A DNA stretch of 46,757 nucleotides from Yoonia sp. (GCF_014859355.1 NZ_JACUUJ010000024.1:1-46757); one strand, 5' to 3'. Counted from the first letter of the stretch, positions 23,782 to 33,132 are shown. Notes: generated from the sequence alone by a model not told the origin. Numbers and translations: made by a program.

Positions 23782-25031
23782 GGTGCAATATCTGTGTATT
23801 TCGACACCGCGACATCAATCCGCGATTTTGAGGCCTGTCTGTCACGATACCGATCCGCGAGCGTCATCGGGCCTGCGGTGATCTGGAAATAGTCGTAATC
23901 GCCAGGCCGGTCAAAGGCGCAGAGATATTGAAAATGCAATCGGAAAAACCGCCAGCGCAGCGCCTTCCAACGGCCGGGCGACAGCGTTTGCGTGAACGCC
24001 GCCGAGATCACCAATGGCCAGCGTTTGCCCGGCAGGGCCACGCCCGTCACCGCGACCGGATCACACAGGGCAAAGCAGCATCCGTCACCTGGGGCAGAAA
24101 CATCAACCCATGTCAGCGCATCCTGGATCGAAAGATAGGCCAGATCAGCCCGCAACCGCCGTGCCTTGGGCAGAAATGACGCCATCGGCACCACCTGCCC
24201 CAGTGTCAGCAAGGCCAGCCTTGGCCCGCCCTGCGGCACGCGCCCCTGTCGGATCAGGTCAGCGACCACGCAAACCGCCAGATGCGCACCCGACGAATGG
24301 CCCACGACCAAGACCTCGTCCACGGGATCAAGGAACGCCTGCGCAATCTGGTCGGTGAATTGGGCAAGTCGCGCTTCCAGTGCTGGCGGGTTCGCGCCGC
24401 CAGCACTTGCCGCAAAAGCGTAGTCATGCATCAGGTAATAAGCAAAGAGTTTGTCATCCCTCGATTTGAACCAGCGCAACAGCACGATCGTCACCGCCGC
24501 CCAGACCGCGTATTGCAGCAGAAGCCTGGAAATTCCCGGCAGACCCACCCGCCCCAGCACCAGCGCCATCACCTGCCCTGCCAACCAACCCAGCACAGCC
24601 GCCAGCGCCAATTGCCCCAGCAACATCGCGACAGGATACAAGGCTGCAATCACCGGCCCCTTGCGCATCCACATCAACCGCCGCAGCGTGCCTGTTGAAA
24701 GATAAAGCCATGCCGTGCGCAGCATTTGCCAATATGTCGCCGGAATACTTTGCGCCATGCTTTCGCGCACGATATCAGACCAGACCAGCACATCAATTTG
24801 CGCCGACACATCTTTGCCGTCGATCTGCCCATCCACAATCCACCCAAAGGTATCGGCCCCCGGATTGGCACTGAGATTGATCCGATAACCGCTGATTTGC
24901 GCCTGTGCGGCCCCTTCGCTGCGGTAAAGTTCGCGGTAACGGCGTGGATGTATCGGATCATACCCGGGGATATGAAACACCTGTCGGCGCCTCACGGGCA
25001 CAGCTTGGGCGTTCATGGATATAAACTGCAT
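23778..25031 (-). CDS. Membrane-associated alpha/beta hydrolase-like protein
   Basis: 417 residues. The centre has two or three hydrophobic helices (about 130-200), followed by a soluble domain with VLVVGHSSGAHLAVCV: a nucleophile elbow G-H-S-S-G typical of lipases and esterases. Later acidic and histidine residues could complete a triad, but I cannot place them. The N-terminus has VFHIPGYDPIHPRRYRELYR, a strand-turn often seen at the start of this fold. ATG 25031 and ATG 25016 are both possible and neither has a clear Shine-Dalgarno. It is coupled to the P450 gene and 47 bases downstream of ccdA. Substrate unknown. Confidence 0.8.
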   Translation of the reverse strand: MQFISMNAQAVPVRRRQVFHIPGYDPIHPRRYRELYRSEGAAQAQISGYRINLSANPGADTFGWIVDGQIDGKDVSAQIDVLVWSDIVRESMAQSIPATYWQMLRTAWLYLSTGTLRRLMWMRKGPVIAALYPVAMLLGQLALAAVLGWLAGQVMALVLGRVGLPGISRLLLQYAVWAAVTIVLLRWFKSRDDKLFAYYLMHDYAFAASAGGANPPALEARLAQFTDQIAQAFLDPVDEVLVVGHSSGAHLAVCVVADLIRQGRVPQGGPRLALLTLGQVVPMASFLPKARRLRADLAYLSIQDALTWVDVSAPGDGCCFALCDPVAVTGVALPGKRWPLVISAAFTQTLSPGRWKALRWRFFRLHFQYLCAFDRPGDYDYFQITAGPMTLADRYRDRQASKSRIDVAVSKYTDIAP

Positions 25032-25078
25032 GATACCATGGGCGGCAAACTAGCGGGTCTTTCGCAGAAAGATAAGCG

Positions 25079-25834
25079 CTATCCGATCAACCCAAGCGCG
25101 GGAAACCGTTCCAGCAACCAATAGCTGAACGCCGCAAACTGCCCGGTCAGCATCATCAGCCCCACAGTCCACAACAACAGGCCCGACGTCCGTTCGATCC
25201 GTGACATATGCCGTTTCATCCACGCCATCACGCCTTTAAGCCGGGGGAAAAACGCGGCCACCAGCAAAAAAGGAATGCCCAGTCCCAAGGCGTAAAACGC
25301 CAAGAGAACTGTGCCCCGGGTCACATCGCCTTCGGATGCCGCAAGCCCCAGTATCGCGCCAAGAATAGGCCCAAGGCAGGGTGTCCAGCCAAAGGCAAAG
25401 GCCAACCCCAGCACATAGGCCCCAAAGGCAGACCCGCCCTTGTCGCCTGCGTCAACACGCACTTCGCGGTCCAGAAATCCGATGCGGAACACCCCGATGA
25501 AATGCGCACCAAGGATCATGATGACCACACCCGCAATCGTGACAAAGGCATCCTGAAACTGCAAAAACATCCGCCCCATACTGGAAAAGGCAAACCCAAG
25601 CAGTAAGAACACTGTGGAAAGCCCCAGCACAAAGAATATCGCAGTCAGGAACACCCGGCGGCGAGCCGCGCGCGCGTGTTCCATCTCGGTCACGGACACG
25701 CCGCCCATATAGGCCAGATAGGGGGGCACAATCGGCAGCACACAAGGGCTGAGAAATGACAACAGCCCCGCCATCATTGCAACGATCATGGCAGGCAGCA
25801 GTCCTGCGTCAAAGATCAAAGCTGTATCAAACAT
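25079..25834 (-). CDS. ccdA: Cytochrome c biogenesis protein CcdA
   Basis: Inner-membrane thiol-disulfide electron transporter, 251 residues and six helices, moving reducing power from cytosolic thioredoxin to periplasmic partners for cytochrome c maturation. The paired redox cysteines sit in LSPCVLPIVPPYLAYMGG (helix 1) and GWTPCLGPILGAILGLA (helix 4), the two hallmark motifs. It is divergent from tusA with 105 bases between. It precedes the hydrolase-P450 pair on the same strand and may share a transcript. Confidence 0.95.
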   Translation of the reverse strand: MFDTALIFDAGLLPAMIVAMMAGLLSFLSPCVLPIVPPYLAYMGGVSVTEMEHARAARRRVFLTAIFFVLGLSTVFLLLGFAFSSMGRMFLQFQDAFVTIAGVVIMILGAHFIGVFRIGFLDREVRVDAGDKGGSAFGAYVLGLAFAFGWTPCLGPILGAILGLAASEGDVTRGTVLLAFYALGLGIPFLLVAAFFPRLKGVMAWMKRHMSRIERTSGLLLWTVGLMMLTGQFAAFSYWLLERFPALGLIG

Positions 25835-25939
25835 ACCATACCCCTTTGCCCATTAACTACGCTAGCCCCAGGGCAAGGTCACGTGGGTTGATCTCACATC
25901 TTGGTGGACAAGTTGAAACATCCCGCCTAACCCTGTGGC

Positions 25940-26167
25940 ATGAATTACGATGCTGAACTTGATGCCAAAGGGCTATTATGCCCTTTGCCTGTCCTGAAAG
26001 CCCGCAAACGCCTGCAATCGCTGGCGTCTGGCCAAGTGTTGCGCATGCTGGCCGACGATCCTGCAGCCATTGTCGATGTGCCACATTTCTGCGCCGAGGC
26101 CGGACATGATTTATTGGGGATCGCGGATGCGGATGCAGGGCAAATCTATCTGATCCGCAAGGCCTGA
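25940..26167 (+). CDS. tusA: TusA family sulfurtransferase
   Basis: 75-residue sulfur carrier with the CPxP active site in GLLCPLPVLKARKRL; the first cysteine carries persulfide. Family members serve tRNA 2-thiouridylation, molybdenum cofactor sulfuration or sulfur oxidation. No TusBCDE genes are present here, so the partner is unknown. It ends just before a bidirectional terminator shared with rne. Confidence 0.92.
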   Translation: MNYDAELDAKGLLCPLPVLKARKRLQSLASGQVLRMLADDPAAIVDVPHFCAEAGHDLLGIADADAGQIYLIRKA

Positions 26168-26184
26168 TCGGGATTGCCGCAACG

Positions 26185-26216
26185 AAAAAGGCCGCGCTGT
26201 GTCAGCGCGGCCTTTT
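26185..26216. terminator. Bidirectional terminator between tusA and rne
   Basis: AAAAA, then GGCCGCGCT (26190-26198), loop GTGTC, AGCGCGGCC (26204-26212) and TTTT. The stem is a perfect 9 bp with A/T tracts on both sides, so it serves both converging genes. Confidence 0.9.
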
Positions 26217-26221
26217 GATAT

Positions 26222-28906
26222 TCAGCCGCGGCCCAGTGACCACCAGCCTTTACGCTTAGGCGCGTCCGGTTTGACGGCAGCAGGCGTTGGTTCAGGCGTT
26301 GGCGCTGTCGGAGCGACGGCAACCGGTTCTGCGGCCACGGCCGCCACCGGCGCTGTCTTTTCTGCGGTCGGCGCGGCGACGTCATCGCTGACCTCTGGCG
26401 TGACTTGTGCGGCATCTTCTGCGACGGGTGCCTCTTGTGTCACGGGCGCGGGCTTGGCACGACTACGGCGTTTCGGCTTTGGCTTTGGCTCGGGCTCGGC
26501 GGTTTGGGCAGGGTCTGCCGCGCCAGCCTCTGCGGTGACCGCAGCAGGGTCCGCCGCTGTCGCAGGTTTACGGCGGCTCCGCGTGCGCTTTTTCGGCGCC
26601 GGCGCTTCGGCCGCTTCGTTTTCGACCTGCTCTGCTGCATCTGAACCTGTGACAGATTCTGCGGCTTCTGCAACAGGCGTGTCAGCGGTTTTGCGTGTGC
26701 GCGTCCGGCGGCGTTTGGGCGCTGCCGAGACCGCAGTCTCCTCTTCAGAGGCAACCTCTGTCACTGCTTCGACAGGCGCATCGGTTGCCGGTGTGTCGGT
26801 CGCTTCAGCGTCAGATGTTGCACCATCTGCCTGCTGAACATCACCGTTTGCATCATTGGGACGCCGCCGCCGCCGCCGCCGCCGCTTGCGTTTGGGCTTG
26901 TCATCACCATCGGCATCTGTGGCCTGCACTTCGGTCTGCGCGACTGGTTCCTCTTGATCCTCGGCGATATCATCGTCATCTTCGTCAACCATCACAACCG
27001 CGCTAACAAAAGGCACCGCATCAGGCACCACACGGGTCGCTGTCTTGAACTTTTCGATGGCAAAGTCAGGCGATACAAGCGTCGGGTCACATTCGATCCG
27101 CACCGACATGCCATAGCGGGTTTCGACATCGCCGATATGTTCGCGTTTGCCGTTCATCAGGAAATTGGCGATGGAAATCGGTGCCTTGACCAGCACTTCT
27201 TTCGTGCGGGCGCGCACGCCTTCCTCTTCCAGCGCGCGCAGGATCGACAGCGCCACGTTATCGTCAGACCGCAACAGGCCCGTGCCATGGCAATGCGAAC
27301 ACATCTGCGTTGTCGCCTCAAGCATGCCGGGGCGCAGGCGCTGTCGCGACATTTCCATCAGACCAAAGCCGGAAATCCGGCCCACCTGAATGCGCGCACG
27401 GTCGGTTTTCAGCTTGTCCTTGAAACGCTTTTCGACAGCGGCGTTGTTCTTGCGTTCGTCCATGTCGATAAAGTCGATGACGATCAGACCGGCCAGATCA
27501 CGCAGGCGCAACTGGCGGGCCACCTCATCGGCGGCTTCCAAATTGGTTTTCAGCGCGGTCTGTTCGATCGAGCCTTCCTTGGTAGCGCGGCCAGAGTTCA
27601 CGTCGATGGCGACCAGCGCCTCGGTGATGCCGATCACGATATAGCCGCCAGATGGCAGTTGCACAGTCGGGTTGAACATGCCGCCCAGATAACCTTCGAC
27701 CTGAAAGCGGGCGAAAAGGGGCAGTTGTTCGGCGTAGTATTTCACGTTCTTGGCATGTGACGGCATGATCATTTTCATGAAGTCCTTGGCGGTGCGATAG
27801 CCCGCCTCGCCTGCCACGATCACCTCGTCAATGTCCTTGGAATACAGATCTCGGATCGACCGTTTGATCAGATCGCCCTCTTCGTAGATCTTTGCAGGGG
27901 CGATGGATTTTAGCGTTAATTCGCGAATCTGTTCCCACATGCGTTGCAGGTATTCGTAATCGCGCTTGATCTCGGCCTTGGTGCGCTGTGATCCGGCGGT
28001 GCGAATGATCAGACCGGCACCGTCAGGCACGGTCAATTCACCCGCAATTTCCTTTAGCTTTTTGCGATCAGCGATGTTGGTAATCTTGCGGCTGATGCCA
28101 CCACCACGGGCCGTGTTCGGCATCAAAACGCAATAGCGACCGGCCAGCGACAGATAGGTCGTCAGCGCAGCACCCTTATTGCCGCGTTCTTCCTTGACCA
28201 CCTGCACCAGCAGAATCTGCCGGACCTTGATCACCTCTTGGATCTTGTAGCGCTTGGGGCGGGGTTTGCGCGCAGGGAGGACATCATCGGTATCATCGTC
28301 TTCAACAACGCTTTCGATGTTGTCATCCAGATCGTCGGTATCGCCGTTGTCATCATCGTCATCTTCCCCGGCAGCTGGGGTTTCAACGGGTGTTTCGCGG
28401 ACAAGTTCCATGGGGGAACTGCCTTCTTCGTCATCCGCAAAATCGATGGTTTCCATACCCGCAACGTCACCAGAGATCACATCCTCTGGCGTTTCGACCT
28501 CTGCGGTTGCAACGGCATCCAGATCTTCGGTCGCGGCCGAACGGACCCTTGAGCGCGACCGCTGGCGGCGGGGTTTTGGGCTTTCGTCGTTGTCTTCCTC
28601 GGCCTTCAGGCTTTCGGCATAAGCTTTTTCCTCGGCCATCAATGCCTCGCGGTCGGCGACCGGGATCTGATAATAATCCGGGTGGATTTCCGAAAAAGCA
28701 AGGAAACCATGACGATTACCGCCATAATCCACAAAGGCAGCCTGTAGCGAAGGTTCGACCCGCGTTACTTTTGCAAGATAGATGTTACCAGCAAGCTGGC
28801 GTTTGAATTGGCTTTCAAAATCAAATTCTTCGACTTTGTTGCCGTCTACGACCACAACGCGGGTTTCTTCCGCATGTGTCGCGTCGATAAGCATTTTCTT
28901 TGGCAT
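26222..28906 (-). CDS. rne: Ribonuclease E
   Basis: Endoribonuclease that starts mRNA decay and scaffolds the degradosome; 894 residues from ATG 28906. The S1 domain (about 35-250) is split by a long acidic insertion (EDDDDDNGDTDDLDDN region), as in other alphaproteobacteria. The catalytic domain has VAIDVNSGRATKEGS and VIDFIDMDERKNN with the metal-binding aspartates, and RISGFGLMEMSRQR. The Zn-link is CSHCHGTG. The C-terminal third is low-complexity Ala/Pro/Glu/Lys sequence with an arginine run (R8) encoded by a CGG-type repeat; it should be the scaffold and RNA-binding part. GTG 28921 would add five residues before the usual MxKKMLIDATH start. Confidence 0.96.
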   Translation of the reverse strand: MPKKMLIDATHAEETRVVVVDGNKVEEFDFESQFKRQLAGNIYLAKVTRVEPSLQAAFVDYGGNRHGFLAFSEIHPDYYQIPVADREALMAEEKAYAESLKAEEDNDESPKPRRQRSRSRVRSAATEDLDAVATAEVETPEDVISGDVAGMETIDFADDEEGSSPMELVRETPVETPAAGEDDDDDNGDTDDLDDNIESVVEDDDTDDVLPARKPRPKRYKIQEVIKVRQILLVQVVKEERGNKGAALTTYLSLAGRYCVLMPNTARGGGISRKITNIADRKKLKEIAGELTVPDGAGLIIRTAGSQRTKAEIKRDYEYLQRMWEQIRELTLKSIAPAKIYEEGDLIKRSIRDLYSKDIDEVIVAGEAGYRTAKDFMKMIMPSHAKNVKYYAEQLPLFARFQVEGYLGGMFNPTVQLPSGGYIVIGITEALVAIDVNSGRATKEGSIEQTALKTNLEAADEVARQLRLRDLAGLIVIDFIDMDERKNNAAVEKRFKDKLKTDRARIQVGRISGFGLMEMSRQRLRPGMLEATTQMCSHCHGTGLLRSDDNVALSILRALEEEGVRARTKEVLVKAPISIANFLMNGKREHIGDVETRYGMSVRIECDPTLVSPDFAIEKFKTATRVVPDAVPFVSAVVMVDEDDDDIAEDQEEPVAQTEVQATDADGDDKPKRKRRRRRRRRPNDANGDVQQADGATSDAEATDTPATDAPVEAVTEVASEEETAVSAAPKRRRTRTRKTADTPVAEAAESVTGSDAAEQVENEAAEAPAPKKRTRSRRKPATAADPAAVTAEAGAADPAQTAEPEPKPKPKRRSRAKPAPVTQEAPVAEDAAQVTPEVSDDVAAPTAEKTAPVAAVAAEPVAVAPTAPTPEPTPAAVKPDAPKRKGWWSLGRG
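26862..26885 (-). repeat. CGG trinucleotide tract encoding a poly-arginine run in RNase E
   Basis: Eight consecutive CGC/CGG-type triplets form a near-perfect microsatellite in the rne C-terminal scaffold region. It codes for eight arginines after KRK. Such tracts can gain or lose triplets by slippage without breaking the frame. Confidence 0.8.
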
Positions 28907-29319
28907 TTTTTCCGTTCGCACATGGCCTTAAAACCGACCCAGGGGGCCCGGCTGTCTTGGTCGCATGTCTAATAAAGGCGATATCCGCGCGGGCAGTGAC
29001 GACGCCCATCAGGGCCACCGTGTCATTGCAGCTGTGTTGCGCGCGTCGCATCGCGTTTCTTCTCCGACCCCGGAACATGCCGGGGCCCATTCAAGGCCCG
29101 GTCCGCGCAAAACGCCGCGCGGCCAATGGCGTTCTTCTGGCCTTTCAGCCAAATCAGCTGCTGGAAACACGCGGGAAGAGCCCGTCGCATCGTTCACAGC
29201 AGAGAATTCTCCCGGGCGGCACCGTGCAGCCTTCGCACGAACACCCGTTCTATATACATAAGGGACGAAGGGGGGCTTGCACAAGTGGCGACTTGCACCC
29301 CCCCCAACATCGCCAATTA
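28907..29319 (-). other. Long structured leader of rne (no gene)
   Basis: About 410 bases without a convincing gene separate rne from the response-regulator gene. On the minus strand they hold several strong hairpins, for example CCCCGG/CCGGGG at 29068-29085 next to a GGCCCGG/CCGGGCC-type stem, and a short A/T stretch (TTTATTAGA, near 28968-28976) close to the start. RNase E genes commonly carry a long leader through which the enzyme controls its own mRNA. That role is inferred here. Confidence 0.55.
29255..29284 (-). promoter_or_regulatory. Candidate rne promoter overlapping a hairpin
   Basis: On the minus strand TTGTGC (29284-29279) and TATGTA (29260-29255) are 18 bases apart. This would give a leader of about 340 nt. 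The -35 box lies in a hairpin (ACTTG/CAAGT core flanked by G and C runs, about 29274-29305) that may also end the upstream two-component operon. Confidence 0.45.
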
Positions 29320-30651
29320 TCAAAGATAATCAGACCGTTGCAGACCGTATTTCGCCATTTTTTCGTTCAAGGTCCGGCGGGGCAAACACAATTCGTCCAT
29401 CACCGAAACGATAGACCCTTTGTGCCGGCGCATGGTGTTGTCGATCAGCATGCGCTCGAACGCTTCGACGAATTCTTTCAGCGGCTTGCCTTCGGTCGTC
29501 ATGGCGGGCCTGCTGTCGTCTGCATCCGTCATCAAAAGTGATGCAATCGACCCCGACCCGCGCCGGTTCTGCAACACCGCCCGTTCGGCCACATTGATCA
29601 GCTGGCGCACATTTCCCGGCCAAGGGGCCTGCAATAGTTGGGCGGCTTCCTGTGCGCTGACCTCGGGCACGTTGCAGCCGTATTCTTCGGCAAATTGTTC
29701 GCTGAGCCGGGTGAACAGTGTCAGGATATCCTCGCCGCGCTGGCGCAGCGGCGGCACAGTGATGCGCAACGCGGCCAGGCGGTAAAACAGATCAGGGCGC
29801 AGCACGCTTTCGCAGGTTTTATCCTGTTCCTGCAGATTGCAGATCGCCACAATACGGGTTTCTGCCGGGATGCCCTGTTCGTTGATCGCCGTCAGCAGGC
29901 GGGCTTGCAAGGCACCGCTCAGGGCCTCGATATCCTCAAGCACCAGCGTGCCGCCGCGGGCCTCTTCCATAGCCGGTATGGGTTCGTCCTGCTGTGCCGG
30001 GCCAAAGATCCGCCGTGCCAGTGTGTCTTCGTCAAAAGCGGAACAGCTAAGAAGCATGAATTTACGATTTGCCCGCGCGCCCACTGCGTGCAGCGCATGC
30101 GCCACCAGCGTCTTGCCTGTGCCTGTTTCGCCTTCGACCAGCACGTGACCATCGGCTTGGCCCAGATCCAGAATATCCTCTTTCAACCGTTCCATCGCCG
30201 CAGACTGCCCGATCAATTTTTGCATCAAGGCAGACCCGTCTGACAGTTCCCGCCGCAGGGCGCGGTTGTCCAGCGTCAACCGGCGGGCCCGCGTGGCCTT
30301 TTTGGCCAATTCGGTCATGCGGTCGGGGTTAAAGGGCTTTTCCAGAAAATCGAAAGCGCCAAACCGCATGGCTTCAACCGCCATTGGCACATCGCCGTGG
30401 CCTGTGATCATGATCACAGGCAGCGAACTATCGAGCCCCTTGAGCTTGCGCAAGAACTGCATCCCGTCCATGCCCGGCATCTTGATATCGCTGACCACGA
30501 TCCCGGGGTAGTCGCTGCCCAATCCTTTCAGCGCATCCTCGGCAGAGGCATAGGTTTCGGTATCGAACCCTGACAGCGCCAGCCATTGGCTGATCGACTG
30601 GCGCATGTCCTTTTCGTCATCGACGATCGCAATTTTCATGACTTTGCTCAT
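29320..30651 (-). CDS. NtrC/DctD-type response regulator lacking the GAFTGA loop
   Basis: 443 residues: receiver domain (1-120, phospho-acceptor D55 in VVSDIKMPGMDG, K105), AAA+ domain (about 145-380) and Fis-type helix-turn-helix at the C-terminus (SVMDELCLPRRTLNEKMAKYG). Walker A is intact (GETGTGKT, 174-181). The Walker B acidic pair is reversed (LVLED, E239-D240, where the family has D-E). The stretch between IFG (215-217) and GGTL is about ten residues short and contains no GAFTGA, the loop that touches sigma-54. An arginine finger region (LRPDLFYRLAALRI) remains. It may therefore act with sigma-70, as Rhodobacter NtrC does. It is 11 bases after its kinase gene. The nearest named relative is DctD, but no dct transporter is adjacent. 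Confidence 0.9.
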   Translation of the reverse strand: MSKVMKIAIVDDEKDMRQSISQWLALSGFDTETYASAEDALKGLGSDYPGIVVSDIKMPGMDGMQFLRKLKGLDSSLPVIMITGHGDVPMAVEAMRFGAFDFLEKPFNPDRMTELAKKATRARRLTLDNRALRRELSDGSALMQKLIGQSAAMERLKEDILDLGQADGHVLVEGETGTGKTLVAHALHAVGARANRKFMLLSCSAFDEDTLARRIFGPAQQDEPIPAMEEARGGTLVLEDIEALSGALQARLLTAINEQGIPAETRIVAICNLQEQDKTCESVLRPDLFYRLAALRITVPPLRQRGEDILTLFTRLSEQFAEEYGCNVPEVSAQEAAQLLQAPWPGNVRQLINVAERAVLQNRRGSGSIASLLMTDADDSRPAMTTEGKPLKEFVEAFERMLIDNTMRRHKGSIVSVMDELCLPRRTLNEKMAKYGLQRSDYL

Positions 30652-30662
30652 AGTCTGCGTCC

Positions 30663-32417
30663 TTATTCAGCGGCGGCGAGGTCTTGTTTCAGGCGTGGAA
30701 GCTGCACTTCAAAAATCGCGCCGCCATCTGCGGCATTACGGGCAGTCAGACGGCCACCCAGTTCGTTGACGATCCCCGATGAAATGGCAAGCCCAAGCCC
30801 CACCCCGTCACCGGGTTGCTTTGTTGTGTAAAAAGGCTCGAACAGATCATCCAGATTGTCTATTCCTTCCCCATTATCGCGGACCTGAAGTGTGACCCGA
30901 TCCCCTGCAGCCAACCAGATTTCTATGGTCGGGTCGGCGGCATTCTGCGTGGCATCAAGTGCATTGCGCAAAAGGTTGATGATGACCTGCTCAAGGCGCA
31001 GCCTGTCACCCAAGACCATGACCGGTTCGTTCGGTAGCATCCGGATGATATTGACCGCAGAGGATTTCAACTGCGGCTCCATCATGGCCAAGGCGGACGA
31101 CACGGCCGCGCGGGTATCGACAGGTTCAAATCCGACCGCGCCCTTGCGGGCATAAGATTTCAGTTGCCGCGTTATTGCGCCCATGCGTTCGATCAGGTCA
31201 TCAATACGCTGGAAAGACGATAGCGCCTCTTGCGGGCGCTGGCGTTGCAGCAAAAGGCGCGCACCCGCCAGATAGGTTTTCATGGCGGCCAATGGTTGAT
31301 TCAACTCGTGACTGACGGCGGCTGACATTTCACCCAAGGCGGCCAGTTTTGATGACTGCGCAATGGTCTGTTCGGCCACTTCCAGGGTCTTTTCAACCTT
31401 TTCACGTTCGGCGATTTCACGCTGTAACCGTTGGTTCAATACGCGCAATTCCGCAGATTCGCGCTGAAACAACACAAGGCGGGATGCGGTTTGGCGCGAT
31501 GACAACCAAAACAGTCCCGCCATGATCAGTGCAAAGCCCATCACTTCGATGGCCAGAACACCGTTCACCCTTTCGCGCACCGATGCATATGTGGTGAAAG
31601 TCACCATCCGCCAGCCCTGATGCGGCACGCGCGCCTCGCGGCGCAGCACAGCCTCGCCCCGCAGATAGCCATCGGCGGGTAGCGCCGCCCATCCTTGGGT
31701 TGCCTGCAATGCCCGCTGAATGGCCGATGGGGCCGACTGGCGCTGGAGCGCTTCGGATTCTTGCAGGCCGCGCCAACGGGGTTCTGTTGACATGATGATC
31801 GTGCCTTCGCTGTCCATCACAATGACCGCATCAGACACACCCGCCCAGCCGCGTTCCAGCCGGGGGACATCAAGCTCGATCGTGATCACGCCCAGCATTT
31901 GCCCGCCCATGTCGATCCGGCGGGCGTAGATCAGATCATAGGCCCCTGTTTCCTTGCGAACGGTGGTATAGACGGTGCGGTTGCTGCGCTGCGCATTGAC
32001 AAAAAACGGCGCTGCACGGTGGTTTTCGCCAAGCCGGTTGCGGTCGGTGGCCGCCACTGTGCGACCGTCGCGGTCCAGCAACATCAAGTTCGCAGCCCCA
32101 ATTTCATCGACAAATGACAGCAGCCGCGCCGTCGATAATGAATAATCTTTGTTGTCCAGGGCTTTTATAAGTTCGGGATCACGTGCCAACAGTTGCGGCA
32201 CAACGGAATTGCGTTGCAACTCGCTCATCAGGTTGGTCACATAAAGTGCAACGCGCACCTCTGACCGGTTACGGATCGTTTCGGTAAAACGTTCGGTCAG
32301 GAAATGGTTGCTGACGTAAATGACGATCAGCGCCAGACCGCAAATGACGACGATAGACAGACGCAGATACCATCTGCCCGCCGCATGCCGACTGCCCTGC
32401 GCTTGCGTCTTTTTCAT
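30663..32417 (-). CDS. DctB-like sensor histidine kinase
   Basis: 584-residue membrane kinase. TM1 (about 16-40) and TM2 (about 300-322) enclose a periplasmic Cache-type sensor domain. A short coiled coil (ESAELRVLNQRLQREIAEREKVEKTL) leads to the dimerisation domain with the H-box SHELNQPLAAMKTYLAGA, the N-box NLLRNALDAT and the G-boxes DNGEGI and GVGLGLAISSGIV. The architecture matches C4-dicarboxylate sensor DctB, but the ligand cannot be assigned and no dctPQM genes lie nearby. It sits directly upstream of its response regulator. Confidence 0.9.
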   Translation of the reverse strand: MKKTQAQGSRHAAGRWYLRLSIVVICGLALIVIYVSNHFLTERFTETIRNRSEVRVALYVTNLMSELQRNSVVPQLLARDPELIKALDNKDYSLSTARLLSFVDEIGAANLMLLDRDGRTVAATDRNRLGENHRAAPFFVNAQRSNRTVYTTVRKETGAYDLIYARRIDMGGQMLGVITIELDVPRLERGWAGVSDAVIVMDSEGTIIMSTEPRWRGLQESEALQRQSAPSAIQRALQATQGWAALPADGYLRGEAVLRREARVPHQGWRMVTFTTYASVRERVNGVLAIEVMGFALIMAGLFWLSSRQTASRLVLFQRESAELRVLNQRLQREIAEREKVEKTLEVAEQTIAQSSKLAALGEMSAAVSHELNQPLAAMKTYLAGARLLLQRQRPQEALSSFQRIDDLIERMGAITRQLKSYARKGAVGFEPVDTRAAVSSALAMMEPQLKSSAVNIIRMLPNEPVMVLGDRLRLEQVIINLLRNALDATQNAADPTIEIWLAAGDRVTLQVRDNGEGIDNLDDLFEPFYTTKQPGDGVGLGLAISSGIVNELGGRLTARNAADGGAIFEVQLPRLKQDLAAAE

Positions 32418-32463
32418 GACACCAGTTTATGTGCAGATCACCGCAGCGACAAGCAGGCTGCTA

Positions 32464-33132
32464 TCATGTCAGCGCCAATTGGCCCACAAGACCGGCAAAC
32501 AAGGGCTCGCCGGCAGTGCTGCCGTGGCGCGCGTCCACTGCCCGCTCGGGGTGCGGCATCATCCCCAACACCCGACGGTTTTCCGACAGGATCCCGGCAA
32601 TCTCCGCAATCGACCCGTTCGGGTTCGTCACATACCGAAAGGCCACGCGATCATTGCCTTCAAGCCGCGCGAGCGTATCGGCATCGGCGGTGTAGTTCCC
32701 GTCATGGTGGGCTATCGGCAGCGCAACCACCTCATCGGCATGATAACCCGCCGTAAAGGCGCTATCGGTCGTTGCGACCCTCAGGTCTACGGTCTTGCAA
32801 AGGAATTTCAGGTTGGCATTGCGCATCAGCGCACCGGGCAGCAAACCGGTTTCCGTCAAGACCTGAAACCCGTTACACACCCCCAGCACATATCCGCCCC
32901 GCTCGGCATGCGCGACCACCGCCCGAGAGATTGGCGACTGCGCGGCAATTGCCCCGCAACGCAGATAATCGCCAAAGGAAAACCCGCCAGGAATAGCGAC
33001 AAGATCAACGCCATCGGGCAAAGTTGCGTCCTTGTGCCAGACCATGCTGACGTCGGCCCCAGCCGCGCGCAAAGCCACAGCCATATCACGGTCGCAGTTG
33101 GAACCAGGGAAAACGATGACCGCCGCGCGCAT
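32464..33132 (-). CDS. purQ: Phosphoribosylformylglycinamidine synthase subunit PurQ
   Basis: Glutaminase subunit of FGAM synthase in purine synthesis, 222 residues. It shows the class I amidotransferase nucleophile in [13 protein letters not shown] and the late His/Glu region ([10 protein letters not shown]). It starts FPGSNCDRD near the N-terminus. ATG 33132 overlaps the purS stop (ATGA); the open frame to 33189 lies inside purS and is not real. It needs PurS and the separately encoded PurL (not in this window). Confidence 0.96.
   Translation of the reverse strand: MRAAVIVFPGSNCDRDMAVALRAAGADVSMVWHKDATLPDGVDLVAIPGGFSFGDYLRCGAIAAQSPISRAVVAHAERGGYVLGVCNGFQVLTETGLLPGALMRNANLKFLCKTVDLRVATTDSAFTAGYHADEVVALPIAHHDGNYTADADTLARLEGNDRVAFRYVTNPNGSIAEIAGILSENRRVLGMMPHPERAVDARHGSTAGEPLFAGLVGQLALT

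Noticed and set aside
29009-29323. 104-residue minus-strand frame in the rne leader
   Set aside because: Composition is unlike a protein and it covers the promoter, hairpins and leader.
30663-32417. Calling the kinase-regulator pair dctB-dctD
   Set aside because: No C4-dicarboxylate transporter genes adjoin and the regulator lacks the sigma-54 loop, so symbols were left empty.
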